DNA of 64,000 nucleotides, from assembly GCA_910589305.1 (NCBI GenBank), contig CAJUTV010000005.1, forward strand, positions 129,472 through 193,471, read 5' to 3'. Below, one piece after another: positions 8,331 to 15,875 of this stretch (positions are counted from its first letter, which is position 1; each line of letters starts with the position of its first letter). Position numbers and translations under genes: made by a program. Source of the stretch: an uncultured Lachnospira sp. Lineage in GTDB: Bacteria; Bacillota; Clostridia; Lachnospirales; Lachnospiraceae. The notes beneath the pieces are model-generated. The model was given only the letters and a program-made list of their open reading frames with translations. It was not told where the DNA came from and did not search any database.

Positions 8331-8762
8331 AAAATTTTTAACTTCCTTTTCAAAATTGCTTCTTTAAATGTAGAGGGTGAATTAAAAAAAGCAATTATAA
8401 ATGTCAGGGTTAATCAAGGAATGTTCAGGGACTTATTGTTAAACAGATATAACAGATGTTGTCTGTGCGATGTGAAAGACACTGCACTACTGATAGCAAG
8501 TCATATCAAACCTTGGGCGGAAAGTGAACCAAAAGAAAAATTAGATGTTAACAATGGTTTTTTGATGTGTCCTAACCATGATAAATTATTTGATAAAGGT
8601 TATATCACTTTTGATGATGATGGTAAGATTATAATTTTTGACAAGTTAACAGAAACCGATAAGGAGCTTCTTAACGTTGATAGCACAAAGCATATAGAAT
8701 TGACTGAAGATAATAAAAAGTATTTGAAATTTCACCGAGAAAATGTTTTTAAAAATAAATGA
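8331..8762 (+). pseudogene. HNH endonuclease, C-terminal remnant
   Basis: The frame is open from 8331, directly after aspS, with family-like sequence before the first ATG (8421), so the gene has lost its 5' part. The visible part is the HNH_2-type nuclease domain: RYNRCCLCDVKDTALLIASH, then HIKPWAESEPKEKLDVNNG and CPNHDKLFDKGYITFDDDG. In this family the SHIKPW His and the downstream Asn and His form the ββα-metal site. Full-length relatives carry an N-terminal DNA-recognition domain, often in restriction systems. A short protein from 8421 (113 residues) may still be made, but no ribosome site stands out. Confidence 0.7.
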
Positions 8763-8809
8763 AAATTCTAGTTTGCATATAATATAGGTGGAAGTGGGGT
8801 GCATATAAA

Positions 8810-9052
8810 ATGACAATAGATACAAACACAATGATTTCAATTACAGAGGCAAATCAAAATTTTTCAAAAGTAGCCAAAATAGTTGATGAACATGGAACGG
8901 CGGTTATTCTGAAAAATAATGTACCCAGATATTTGGTCATTGATTTCAGCAAAGCGGAAAAAGAAAAAGTTGCCAGTAATGAAGATGTATTTGCAATATC
9001 TGAACGGTTAATAAAACAGAATACAGAAGCATATGAGGTTCTTGCAAAATGA
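8810..9052 (+). CDS. Phd/YefM-family antitoxin
   Basis: An 80-residue protein with the Phd N-terminal DNA-binding signature SITEANQNFSKVAKIVDEHG and then AVILKNNVPRYLVIDF. The C-terminal helix (SERLIKQNTEAYEVL) is the part that usually wraps the toxin. The stop overlaps the toxin start as ATGA, the usual coupling of type II antitoxin and toxin. A later ATG at 8831, just before ISITEA, is a possible alternative start. It should repress its own operon together with Doc. Confidence 0.85.
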   Translation: MTIDTNTMISITEANQNFSKVAKIVDEHGTAVILKNNVPRYLVIDFSKAEKEKVASNEDVFAISERLIKQNTEAYEVLAK

Positions 9053-9426
9053 TTATTTTAAGCAAAGAGCAAGTGCTAAAACTTCATGCAAGTTTAATAA
9101 AAGCCACTGGAGGAAGTGACGGTATTCGTGATGAAGGAATGTTGGATTTGGCGTTAAATAATCCGTTTCAGTCATTTGGCGGAAAAGAGCTTTATCCAAG
9201 CATTCAGGCAAAGGCAGCACGGCTTTGTTTTGGATTGGTAAAAAATCATGCAATGCTAGACGGAAACAAAAGACTTGGTACGCATGTTATGTTGGTTTTT
9301 CTTACATTAAATGGATATGAATTGTATTACAGCCAAAAGGAGTTAAGTGATGTAATTCTTGCACTGGCATCTGGTAATATTGGTGAAAAAGAAATCTTGC
9401 AATGGATTATTGAACATCAACAATAA
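9049..9426 (+). CDS. doc: Doc-family (Fic-fold) toxin
   Basis: A 125-residue death-on-curing protein. The Fic motif is present as NHAMLDGNKRLGTHV (consensus HxFxDxNKR, with Met in place of the Phe), preceded by the flap-like region GGSDGIRDEGMLDLALNNP typical of Doc. Doc proteins phosphorylate elongation factor Tu and stop translation; activity here is inferred from family. It overlaps the antitoxin gene by four bases. Together with the HNH remnant it forms a small accessory patch inserted between aspS and gatCAB. Confidence 0.88.
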   Translation: MIILSKEQVLKLHASLIKATGGSDGIRDEGMLDLALNNPFQSFGGKELYPSIQAKAARLCFGLVKNHAMLDGNKRLGTHVMLVFLTLNGYELYYSQKELSDVILALASGNIGEKEILQWIIEHQQ

Positions 9427-9441
9427 GTTTTTGGCATTTGA

Positions 9442-9540
9442 GAGCGAAATATACCAATTCCAGTTTGTAAGGCAGTTAATGAGAATACTGTTCAAAAAGG
9501 AGATTTTCTAATTGCAAATTTAAGTAAAATTCAAATTTGA
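9442..9540 (+). pseudogene. Short remnant of an unidentified gene before gatC
   Basis: An open frame of about 32 codons without a start codon, ending at 9540. The translation (IPIPVCKAVNENTVQKGDF, then LIANLSKIQI) reads like a genuine protein C-terminus rather than random sequence. I do not recognise it. It may be leftover from the same accessory insertion as the HNH remnant. Confidence 0.3.
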
Positions 9541-9579
9541 AAAAAGACGAAAAAACAAAATAAAAAGAAAGGAGTATTT

Positions 9580-9873
9580 ATGGCTAATATTATAGATGAT
9601 GCTACAATTGATTATGTAGGTATTCTTGCCAAGCTAGAGCTTACAAGCGATGAAAAAGAACAGGCAAAAAAAGATATGGCAAGTATGTTGGACTATATTG
9701 ACAAACTTGGTGAATTGGATACAACAGGAATTGAACCAATGTCCCATGTATTTCCTGTTGAGAATGTTATGCGTGAAGATATTGTTACAAATGGAGACGG
9801 AAGCAGGCAAACTCTTGCAAATGCGCCAGAGAGGAATGATGACGCATTTATTGTTCCTAAGACAGTAGATTAA
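9580..9873 (+). CDS. gatC: Asp/Glu-tRNA(Asn/Gln) amidotransferase subunit C
   Basis: GatC is the 97-residue belt subunit that holds GatA and GatB together. Family features are the N-terminal YVGILAKLELTSDEKEQAKK and the central EPMSHVFPVENVMREDIV. AAAGGAG lies 7 bases before ATG. First gene of gatC-gatA-gatB with 20-base and 1-base gaps, clearly one operon. Confidence 0.95.
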   Translation: MANIIDDATIDYVGILAKLELTSDEKEQAKKDMASMLDYIDKLGELDTTGIEPMSHVFPVENVMREDIVTNGDGSRQTLANAPERNDDAFIVPKTVD

Positions 9874-9893
9874 AGGAAGAAAGGAAAAATGCT

Positions 9894-11336
9894 ATGGGAT
9901 TATTAGATATGACTGCTGTCGAGCTTGCAAAAGCTATTAAAGAGGGAAAAACGACAGCAGTAGAAGCGATGGAGGCAGTTATAGCACAAATTGAACGCAC
10001 AGAATCAGAGTATAATTGTTATGTGACATTTGATAAAGAAGCTGCCCTAAATGAAGCAAAAGAGGCACAAAAAAAGATTGAGGCGGGGACATTAAATGGA
10101 CTGTTAGCGGGCGTGCCTGTTGCAATTAAAGATAATATGTGTACAGAGGGTGTTCTTACTACATGTTCATCCAAAATATTAGAAAATTTTATTCCGCAGT
10201 TTTCAAGCGAAGCTGTTATACGTCTTAAAGAAGCAGGTGCAGTAATCATAGGCAAGACAAATATGGATGAGTTTGCAATGGGTTCTACAACGGAAACATC
10301 AGCGTTTGGTGTGACAAAAAATCCGCGCAATCCGCAGCATGTGCCAGGTGGTTCTTCTGGTGGTTCAGCAGCAGCAGTTGCGGCAAATGAAGCATTTTGT
10401 GCATTGGGTTCAGATACAGGCGGCTCTATAAGACAGCCGGCATCGTATTGCGGCGTTGTTGGCATGAAACCAACATATGGCACGGTTAGCCGATATGGTT
10501 TAATTGCCTATGGCTCTTCATTAGACCAGATAGGGCCATTGACAAAAGATGTAGCCGATTGTGCAGCAATAATGGAAGTGATTGCAGCGCATGACCCTAA
10601 AGATTCCACATCCATTAAAAGAGAAGATACAAATTTTACAGCAGCGCTGGTCAATGATGTAAAGGGAATAAAAATCGGTATTCCAAAAGATTATTTTGGA
10701 GAAGGTCTTGATTTGGAAGTAAAAGAAGCTGTTTTGAAGGCAGCCGAAGTTTTAAAAGAAAAGGGAGCAATTGTTGAAGAGTTTGATTTAAGCCTTGTTG
10801 AGTATGCGATTCCTGCATATTATACGATAGCAGCAGCAGAGGCAAGCTCCAATCTTGAACGTTTTGACGGTGTAAAATATGGATATCGTGCTAAGGATTG
10901 TGAGGGGCTTCACAATATGTATAAAAAAACGCGTTCAGAAGGGTTTGGAGCAGAGGTAAAACGCCGAATTATGCTCGGTTCATTTGTCTTAAGTTCAGGA
11001 TATTATGACGCTTATTATTTGAAGGCATTAAGGGTTAAAGCTATGATTAAAAAGGCTTTTGATGCAGCATTTGCTAAGTATGATGTGATTTTAGCACCCG
11101 TTGCACCGACGACAGCACCAAAACTTGGCGCTTCATTATCCGACCCTATCAAGATGTATCTTGGGGATATTTACACAATCAGCGTGAATCTTGCTGGACT
11201 TCCAGGAATTAGTGTTCCTTGCGGGAACGATTCCAAAGGACTTCCGATAGGTGTTCAGATGATAGGCAATAGTTTTAGCGAGAAAACATTGATTCAGACA
11301 GCTTACACATATGAGCAGGCAAGAATGGAGGTTTAG
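9894..11336 (+). CDS. gatA: Asp/Glu-tRNA(Asn/Gln) amidotransferase subunit A
   Basis: GatA is the 480-residue amidase-signature subunit that releases ammonia from Gln for transfer to misacylated Asp-tRNA(Asn) or Glu-tRNA(Gln). The Ser-cisSer-Lys triad is visible: Lys in GVPVAIKDNM, cis-Ser and nucleophile Ser in GGSSGGSAAAVAA and GSDTGGSIRQPASYCG. The length is standard. Its stop is one base from the gatB start codon. Confidence 0.97.
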   Translation: MGLLDMTAVELAKAIKEGKTTAVEAMEAVIAQIERTESEYNCYVTFDKEAALNEAKEAQKKIEAGTLNGLLAGVPVAIKDNMCTEGVLTTCSSKILENFIPQFSSEAVIRLKEAGAVIIGKTNMDEFAMGSTTETSAFGVTKNPRNPQHVPGGSSGGSAAAVAANEAFCALGSDTGGSIRQPASYCGVVGMKPTYGTVSRYGLIAYGSSLDQIGPLTKDVADCAAIMEVIAAHDPKDSTSIKREDTNFTAALVNDVKGIKIGIPKDYFGEGLDLEVKEAVLKAAEVLKEKGAIVEEFDLSLVEYAIPAYYTIAAAEASSNLERFDGVKYGYRAKDCEGLHNMYKKTRSEGFGAEVKRRIMLGSFVLSSGYYDAYYLKALRVKAMIKKAFDAAFAKYDVILAPVAPTTAPKLGASLSDPIKMYLGDIYTISVNLAGLPGISVPCGNDSKGLPIGVQMIGNSFSEKTLIQTAYTYEQARMEV

Positions 11337-11337
11337 T

Positions 11338-12771
11338 ATGGCAAAACAATATGAAACAGTCATAGGACTTGAGGTTCATGTAGAACTTGCAACAAAAACA
11401 AAAATATTTTGCGGCTGCTCAACCGAATTTGGAGGAGCGCCAAATACACATACATGTCCTGTCTGCACAGGAATGCCAGGCTCGCTCCCTGTGCTTAATA
11501 AGCAGGTTGTAGAATATGCGGCGGCGGTTGGTCTTGCTACGAATTGTACAATTACCCAGTATTGTAAATTTGACCGAAAAAATTATTTTTACCCAGATAA
11601 CCCGCAAAACTATCAAATTTCACAGTTATATTTACCAATTTGCAGAGATGGACATGTTGATATTAAGCTGGAAGATGGAACAACAAAGGCTATCCGAATC
11701 CATGAGATTCATATGGAAGAAGATGCCGGCAAATTGGTTCACGATGATTGGGAAGATGTTTCCTTTGTCGATTTTAACCGTTCAGGGGTTCCATTGATTG
11801 AAATTGTTTCAGAACCAGATATGAGAAGTGCAAAAGAAGTAATTGCCTATCTTGAAAAGCTGCGTTTAATTATTCAATATCTTGGTGCTTCGGATTGTAA
11901 GCTTCAGGAAGGCTCGATGAGAGCGGACGTCAATTTGTCAGTAAGAGAGGTTGGAGCAACGGATTTTGGCACAAGAACAGAAACCAAAAATCTCAATTCT
12001 TTTTCAGCGATTGCCAGAGCCATTGAAGCAGAGCGTGACAGACAGATTGATTTAATAGAATCTGGACAAAAGGTGATTCAGGAAACGAGAAGATGGGACG
12101 ATAATAAAGCCTATTCGTATGCGATGCGCTCAAAAGAAGATGCGCAGGATTATCGTTATTTTCCAGACCCAGATTTAGTGCCGCTTCATATTAGTGATGA
12201 ATGGCTTGAGACCATTAAGAGTCGTCAGCCGGAATTTAAGAGTGAAAAGATGGAGCGATATGCAAAAGAATTTGGCATTCCAGAGTATGATATTGAAATG
12301 ATTACAGATTCCAAGAGACTTGCTGATTTATTTGAGGAGACAGCCGCACTTTGTAATCAGCCTAAAAAAGTGGCAAATTGGATTATTGGTGAAATCATGA
12401 GAATATTAAAAGATAAATCATTAGAGCCAGAAGATATTTGCTTTGACGCTTCCAATCTTGCTAAACTGATTGCACTTGTTGATTCAGGAACGATTAACGG
12501 CAATGTTGCAAAAGATGTATTTGTTAAAATATTTGAGGAAAATATTGACCCTGAACAGTATGTTAAAGAAAATGGACTTGGGCAGATAAGTGATGAAGGT
12601 GAGCTTCGTGCTACCGTTGAAAAAGTCATTGCAGACAATCCACAGTCTGTAGCAGATTACAGGGGTGGAAAAGACAAGGCACTTGGATTTTTGGTAGGAC
12701 AGACAATGAAGGCAATGAAGGGAAAAGCAAATCCAGGCTTAGTTAATAAAATTTTAAAAGAGTTACTGTAA
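11338..12771 (+). CDS. gatB: Asp/Glu-tRNA(Asn/Gln) amidotransferase subunit B
   Basis: GatB is the 477-residue kinase-like subunit that activates the tRNA-bound Asp or Glu with ATP. It begins YETVIGLEVHVELATKTKIF, with the zinc-site Cys in IFCGCS and THTCPVCTGMPGSLP, then FYPDNPQNYQISQ and LIEIVSEPD; the C-terminal YqeY-like tail ends MKGKANPGLVNKILKELL. The start ATG at 11338 is chosen because GGAGG precedes it and homologues start here; a longer frame would overlap gatA. Confidence 0.97.
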   Translation: MAKQYETVIGLEVHVELATKTKIFCGCSTEFGGAPNTHTCPVCTGMPGSLPVLNKQVVEYAAAVGLATNCTITQYCKFDRKNYFYPDNPQNYQISQLYLPICRDGHVDIKLEDGTTKAIRIHEIHMEEDAGKLVHDDWEDVSFVDFNRSGVPLIEIVSEPDMRSAKEVIAYLEKLRLIIQYLGASDCKLQEGSMRADVNLSVREVGATDFGTRTETKNLNSFSAIARAIEAERDRQIDLIESGQKVIQETRRWDDNKAYSYAMRSKEDAQDYRYFPDPDLVPLHISDEWLETIKSRQPEFKSEKMERYAKEFGIPEYDIEMITDSKRLADLFEETAALCNQPKKVANWIIGEIMRILKDKSLEPEDICFDASNLAKLIALVDSGTINGNVAKDVFVKIFEENIDPEQYVKENGLGQISDEGELRATVEKVIADNPQSVADYRGGKDKALGFLVGQTMKAMKGKANPGLVNKILKELL

Positions 12772-12860
12772 AAATATATTGTAGATTAATAGTATATAAT
12801 TTTAAAAATATTGAAAATAAAAATTTCTTAAACGTTTCAAAAGATAAAATATTTTCCAAG

Positions 12861-12920
12861 TTTTGCTGCGACATGGATTATGAATAAAGTTCAAATACAG
12901 TTGCAGCAAATTTTATAGTT
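12861..12920 (+). terminator. Possible terminator after gatB
   Basis: TTTTGCTGC and GCAGCAAA can pair across a loop of about 36 bases, followed by TTTTATAG. The T-run is poor and the loop long, so this is a weak call. Confidence 0.3.
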
Positions 12921-12945
12921 ATTTTGGAAAGGAGTGGTTATTTTT

Positions 12946-13392
12946 TTGGATAAGTTAAGAAAAGGATTATGTAATATTTGTGATGTGATGGAATTGGTGA
13001 TGGCATTGTTTGTTGTTATAGGAATTGTAATAGCAGCTATTGCCATTATACCAGCAGCGGAAGAGTTTTGGAATACAAGAATGGATAAAGGAAGCCTTAT
13101 CAAATTTTTAGATAATGTATTTATGGTTATCATTGGCATTGAATTTTTAAAAATGTTATGTAAACCAGACACGGTAAATATTATAGAGGTGCTTATATTT
13201 GTGTCAGCAAGACATCTTATTATGCAGTCGCCAAATGCAATTGATACATTATTATTTATTATAGGTATCTGTGTATTGTTTGTATTTCAAAGATTTATGG
13301 AAGAAAATAAAAATAATGAGGATAATATACTAAAAAAGATAAAAGAAAAGCTCAAAATCAACGACAAGAGAGTTGATATAAAAGAAGAATAA
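12946..13392 (+). CDS. Four-helix membrane protein, PsiE-like
   Basis: 148 residues with four predicted membrane helices (about 14-38, 52-72, 78-97, 100-120 by hydrophobicity) and a charged, Lys-rich cytoplasmic tail. The order and the third/fourth helix sequence (VLIFVSARHLIMQSPNAIDT) resemble the phosphate-starvation-inducible PsiE family of unknown function. I chose TTG at 12946, because GGAAAGGAG ends 11 bases upstream; the GTG at 12934 overlaps that site and cannot be used efficiently. It stands alone. Confidence 0.6.
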   Translation: MDKLRKGLCNICDVMELVMALFVVIGIVIAAIAIIPAAEEFWNTRMDKGSLIKFLDNVFMVIIGIEFLKMLCKPDTVNIIEVLIFVSARHLIMQSPNAIDTLLFIIGICVLFVFQRFMEENKNNEDNILKKIKEKLKINDKRVDIKEE

Positions 13393-13478
13393 ATATTGAT
13401 TTTATATCATTTATATTAAAATTAAATTAATAGTTTATGTTTGGGAGGCAATAGAGAGCCTGTAAAAATAAAAGATTG

Positions 13479-13826
13479 ATGAAAAATAGAAAAAATTATT
13501 TGAAAGCGCGTAAAAAACAATTTAAGTGGAAATTGATGGGTTGGCATTCATCTTCTAAATGTCCCAAATGTGGGCAGCAGACCATTTTTCAGCTTGATGA
13601 GTATGATTCATGGTGCTGTATAACATGCAATGAATGGCTGGATACGACTTGCGGTGACCCCAATTGTCCATTTTGCAGCAAAAGACCACAAACGCCATAT
13701 GAAGCCTATTATTTTGCAGAAATGGAAGTTGGCAGTGCAGGTTATCGAAAAGATTGGAGACGAAAAAACTATCAGCATAAAACAGATGGCATGAAAAAAC
13801 ATAAAAGAAAAAGAGAATTATTTTAA
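13479..13826 (+). CDS. Small zinc-ribbon protein of unknown function
   Basis: 115 residues, very basic at both ends. The centre has three Cys pairs: CPKCGQQTIFQLDEYDSWCC, ITCNEWLD and CGDPNCPFCSKRP, which suggests one or two zinc-ribbon folds. The rest (YEAYYFAEMEVGSAGYRKDW and RRKNYQHK) is aromatic and basic, compatible with nucleic-acid binding. I do not know the function. No good ribosome site precedes ATG 13479 (GGGAGG lies 30 bases upstream), so the start is uncertain. Confidence 0.6.
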   Translation: MKNRKNYLKARKKQFKWKLMGWHSSSKCPKCGQQTIFQLDEYDSWCCITCNEWLDTTCGDPNCPFCSKRPQTPYEAYYFAEMEVGSAGYRKDWRRKNYQHKTDGMKKHKRKRELF

Positions 13827-13830
13827 TTGT

Positions 13831-13876
13831 AAGGTTGTTGTAAAAGAAACAGGGTTCCTTTATAACAACCTTATTA
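13831..13876 (+). terminator. Hairpin terminator after the zinc-ribbon gene
   Basis: AAGGTTGTTGTAAA and TTTATAACAACCTT form a 14-pair stem with one mismatch, followed by a weak T/A tract (ATTATAAA). Confidence 0.6.
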
Positions 13877-14046
13877 TAAATGAATATAAGAATAAGATTT
13901 TGATATCTAAATGTCAATAAAATGAAGAAAAGGTTGTTTATTCGTTTTCAATTGAAAATAATTATTTTTATTAAATAAATGAATGGAATTATTTAGCAAT
14001 ATGGACTATAATAAGAGTTGTTAATATTTTAATTAGGAGGTATGTT

Positions 14047-14847
14047 ATGGGATTTTTAACAGGAAAGACAGCGATTATTACAGGGGCTGGCAAGGCGACA
14101 CTCAGCAATGGCAGATGTGGTTCTATTGGATATGGTATTGCGACAGCTTATGCAAAAGAGGGGGCAAATCTTGTTATTACAGGAAGAAATATGCAGAAGC
14201 TAGAAGATGCAAAGGAAGAGCTTGAAAAAAATTATGGCATTAAAGTGCTTGTGCTGCAAGCAGATGTCAATCCAGAAGCAGATAATGAAAAAGTAGTACA
14301 AAATGTAGTACAGCAAACAGTTGATACATTTGGCGATATTCATGTACTTATCAATAATGCACAGGCTTCTGCTTCAGGAGTAACACTTGCAGACCATACA
14401 ACAGAACAGTTTAATCTTGCTATGTATTCTGGTCTTTATGCTACTTTTTATTATATGAAGGCATGTTATCCATATTTGGCAAAGACAAAAGGAACCGTTA
14501 TCAATTTTGCTTCTGGCGCAGGACTTTTTGGCAATTTCGGACAGTGTGCATATGCGGCTGCAAAAGAAGGAATCAGAGGTCTTACAAGAGTTGCCGCTAC
14601 AGAGTGGGGCAAAGATGATATCAATGTCAATATTGTTTGTCCTCTTGCATGGACAAGTCAATTAGAAAATTTTGAGAAAGCTTATCCAGAAGCGTTTAAG
14701 GCAAATGTAAAGATGCCGCCTATGGGACATTATGGCGATTCGGAAGAAGAGATTGGAAGAGCTTGTGTAGCGCTAGCTTCGCCAGACTTTAAATTTATGT
14801 CCGGTGAGACTATCACATTAGAGGGTGGTATGGGCTTAAGACCATAA
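14047..14847 (+). CDS. Short-chain dehydrogenase/reductase (SDR)
   Basis: 266 residues with a Rossmann fold. The N-terminal glycine motif is stretched: TGAGKATLSNGRCGSIGYGI, about ten residues more than the classical TGxxxGIG. NNAQAS is the NNAG-type strand, Ser in NFASGAG, and the active pair Tyr-Lys in YAAAKEGIRGL. The C-terminal SGETITLEGGMGL is the usual dimer-tail. Acidic residues are absent and an Arg follows strand 2 (VITGRNMQK), which favours NADP(H). The substrate is unknown. GGAGG lies 6 bases before ATG. Monocistronic, with a terminator at 14908. Confidence 0.85.
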   Translation: MGFLTGKTAIITGAGKATLSNGRCGSIGYGIATAYAKEGANLVITGRNMQKLEDAKEELEKNYGIKVLVLQADVNPEADNEKVVQNVVQQTVDTFGDIHVLINNAQASASGVTLADHTTEQFNLAMYSGLYATFYYMKACYPYLAKTKGTVINFASGAGLFGNFGQCAYAAAKEGIRGLTRVAATEWGKDDINVNIVCPLAWTSQLENFEKAYPEAFKANVKMPPMGHYGDSEEEIGRACVALASPDFKFMSGETITLEGGMGLRP

Positions 14848-14907
14848 TTCAAAAATAACAGAAATTAGCTAGATAATAATATGACAGTAAATATATAATA
14901 AATAGAC

Positions 14908-14940
14908 AGTGAGGGTGGAAATTCTACCCTCACTATTTAA
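14908..14940 (+). terminator. Terminator after the SDR gene
   Basis: AGTGAGGGT / ACCCTCACT stem with a 9-base loop, followed by ATTTAA. The T-run is short because the sequence passes directly into a degenerate copy of the TTTAACCTCATCAAG repeat. Confidence 0.65.
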
Positions 14941-15010
14941 CCTTATCAAGGAAGCGGTGAGATTATAAGAAAATAGTGAAGCCTATTACAAATATCTGCT
15001 TAACTAGTTT
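14935..15010. repeat. Degenerate copy of the stop-codon-associated palindromic repeat
   Basis: ATTTAACCTTATCAAGGAAG matches the left end of the intact repeat at 47617 (TTTAACCTCATCAAGAAAG); the rest has decayed and only scattered similarity remains (ATTACAAATATCTGCTTAAC). Confidence 0.4.
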
Positions 15011-15041
15011 ATATGCAGATTTTGCTTGTTGTCTTTTTCTT

Positions 15042-15611
15042 TCAACATTCCAGACAATGCAGCAAATGTTGCATTTCTGAAATGCCTTTTTTCTGAGAAG
15101 AAATAATTGAATCTAAAATAGGCTTTAACTCAGGGCAAATATTAAATTGAAGTGTAATTTCAGACATTAATACGGCGCCTTCATGGTGTGGAATCATCTC
15201 CCACAGAAAATTGCAGTTGATTTGATTTGTAGAACAAGCTCTTCTCATATTTGAATACATTGTCTGCATAACTTGATTTATTTTTGTCTGATATAATTGT
15301 AATTCTTGCCTTTGATTCACAAGGCAGTTGCAATTTTTTTTAATAGAAAGCATATTTTCAATACTTGTTGTCTGTTCTGTAATAATATTAGAGGCAATGT
15401 TTTGCAAAGAATCATTAGAAGTATATTTTAAAATATTTTCAGACATTTCAATGGCAGCTTCATGATGAGGAATCATTTGTACAATAAAATTATGAGAAAT
15501 ACTGTTTGTCAGTTTTGCATTGGACATTTTGCACATCATTTTTTTTAAAATTCGGTTAAATGTTGTAAGATATAGTTCGGTTGTCCGATTGAGACTGCAA
15601 GGTTTATTCAT
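15042..15611 (-). CDS. DUF305 family protein, two HH repeats
   Basis: 189 residues, helical. Two copies of the DUF305 signature occur: VQMIPHHEAAIEMSENIL near residue 50 and WEMIPHHEGAVLMSEITL near residue 142. DUF305 is a four-helix ferritin-like fold; the His pairs may bind metal. No signal peptide is seen, whereas many family members are secreted. Several Cys (CNCLV, CSTNQINC and the final HLLHCLEC) could add metal ligands. The ATG at 15611 has TTGGAGA upstream; an in-frame TTG at 15623 lies inside that ribosome site. Function unknown. Confidence 0.75.
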   Translation of the reverse strand: MNKPCSLNRTTELYLTTFNRILKKMMCKMSNAKLTNSISHNFIVQMIPHHEAAIEMSENILKYTSNDSLQNIASNIITEQTTSIENMLSIKKNCNCLVNQRQELQLYQTKINQVMQTMYSNMRRACSTNQINCNFLWEMIPHHEGAVLMSEITLQFNICPELKPILDSIISSQKKGISEMQHLLHCLEC

Positions 15612-15699
15612 TATAATCTCCAAAAGATTTATTTGATTTAATGTATTCGATTTTGTGGGAACGGTTCCTTATAAAAATCGGGATAAAAAAGCAAAATTG

Positions 15700-15820
15700 A
15701 AAAATTCCACTTCAATGCTGTAGAGGCTTAAGTGGTAGGAAAAGGGCTTGCACTGTGATAGCAGCTAGATGGTTTGAGCAAGTTGTGTAGCGGATTGCGA
15801 ATATCCGTTTTGACATATTA
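15700..15820. repeat. Palindromic repeat, diverged copy
   Basis: CCACTTCAATGCTGTAGAGG, CTTAAGTGG, GGGCTTGCA.TGTGATAGCAGCTA and TGTGTAGCGGATTGCGAATAT all match the better copy at 47617-47768. The outer TTTAACCTCAT arm is lost. It fills the space between the DUF305 gene and the phosphoribosyltransferase gene; nothing else is seen there. Confidence 0.65.
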
Positions 15821-15875
15821 ATATGTAAATGAATGAAGGATATTTGATGAATAGGATGTTTAAGGATAGGTATTA

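Noticed and set aside
8646..8840. Reverse-strand frame over the HNH remnant and Phd start
   Set aside because: Lies opposite well-supported coding sequence, no ribosome site, composition of an AT-rich shadow.
12346..12640. Reverse-strand frame in gatB
   Set aside because: Antisense of conserved GatB helical tail; no ribosome site.
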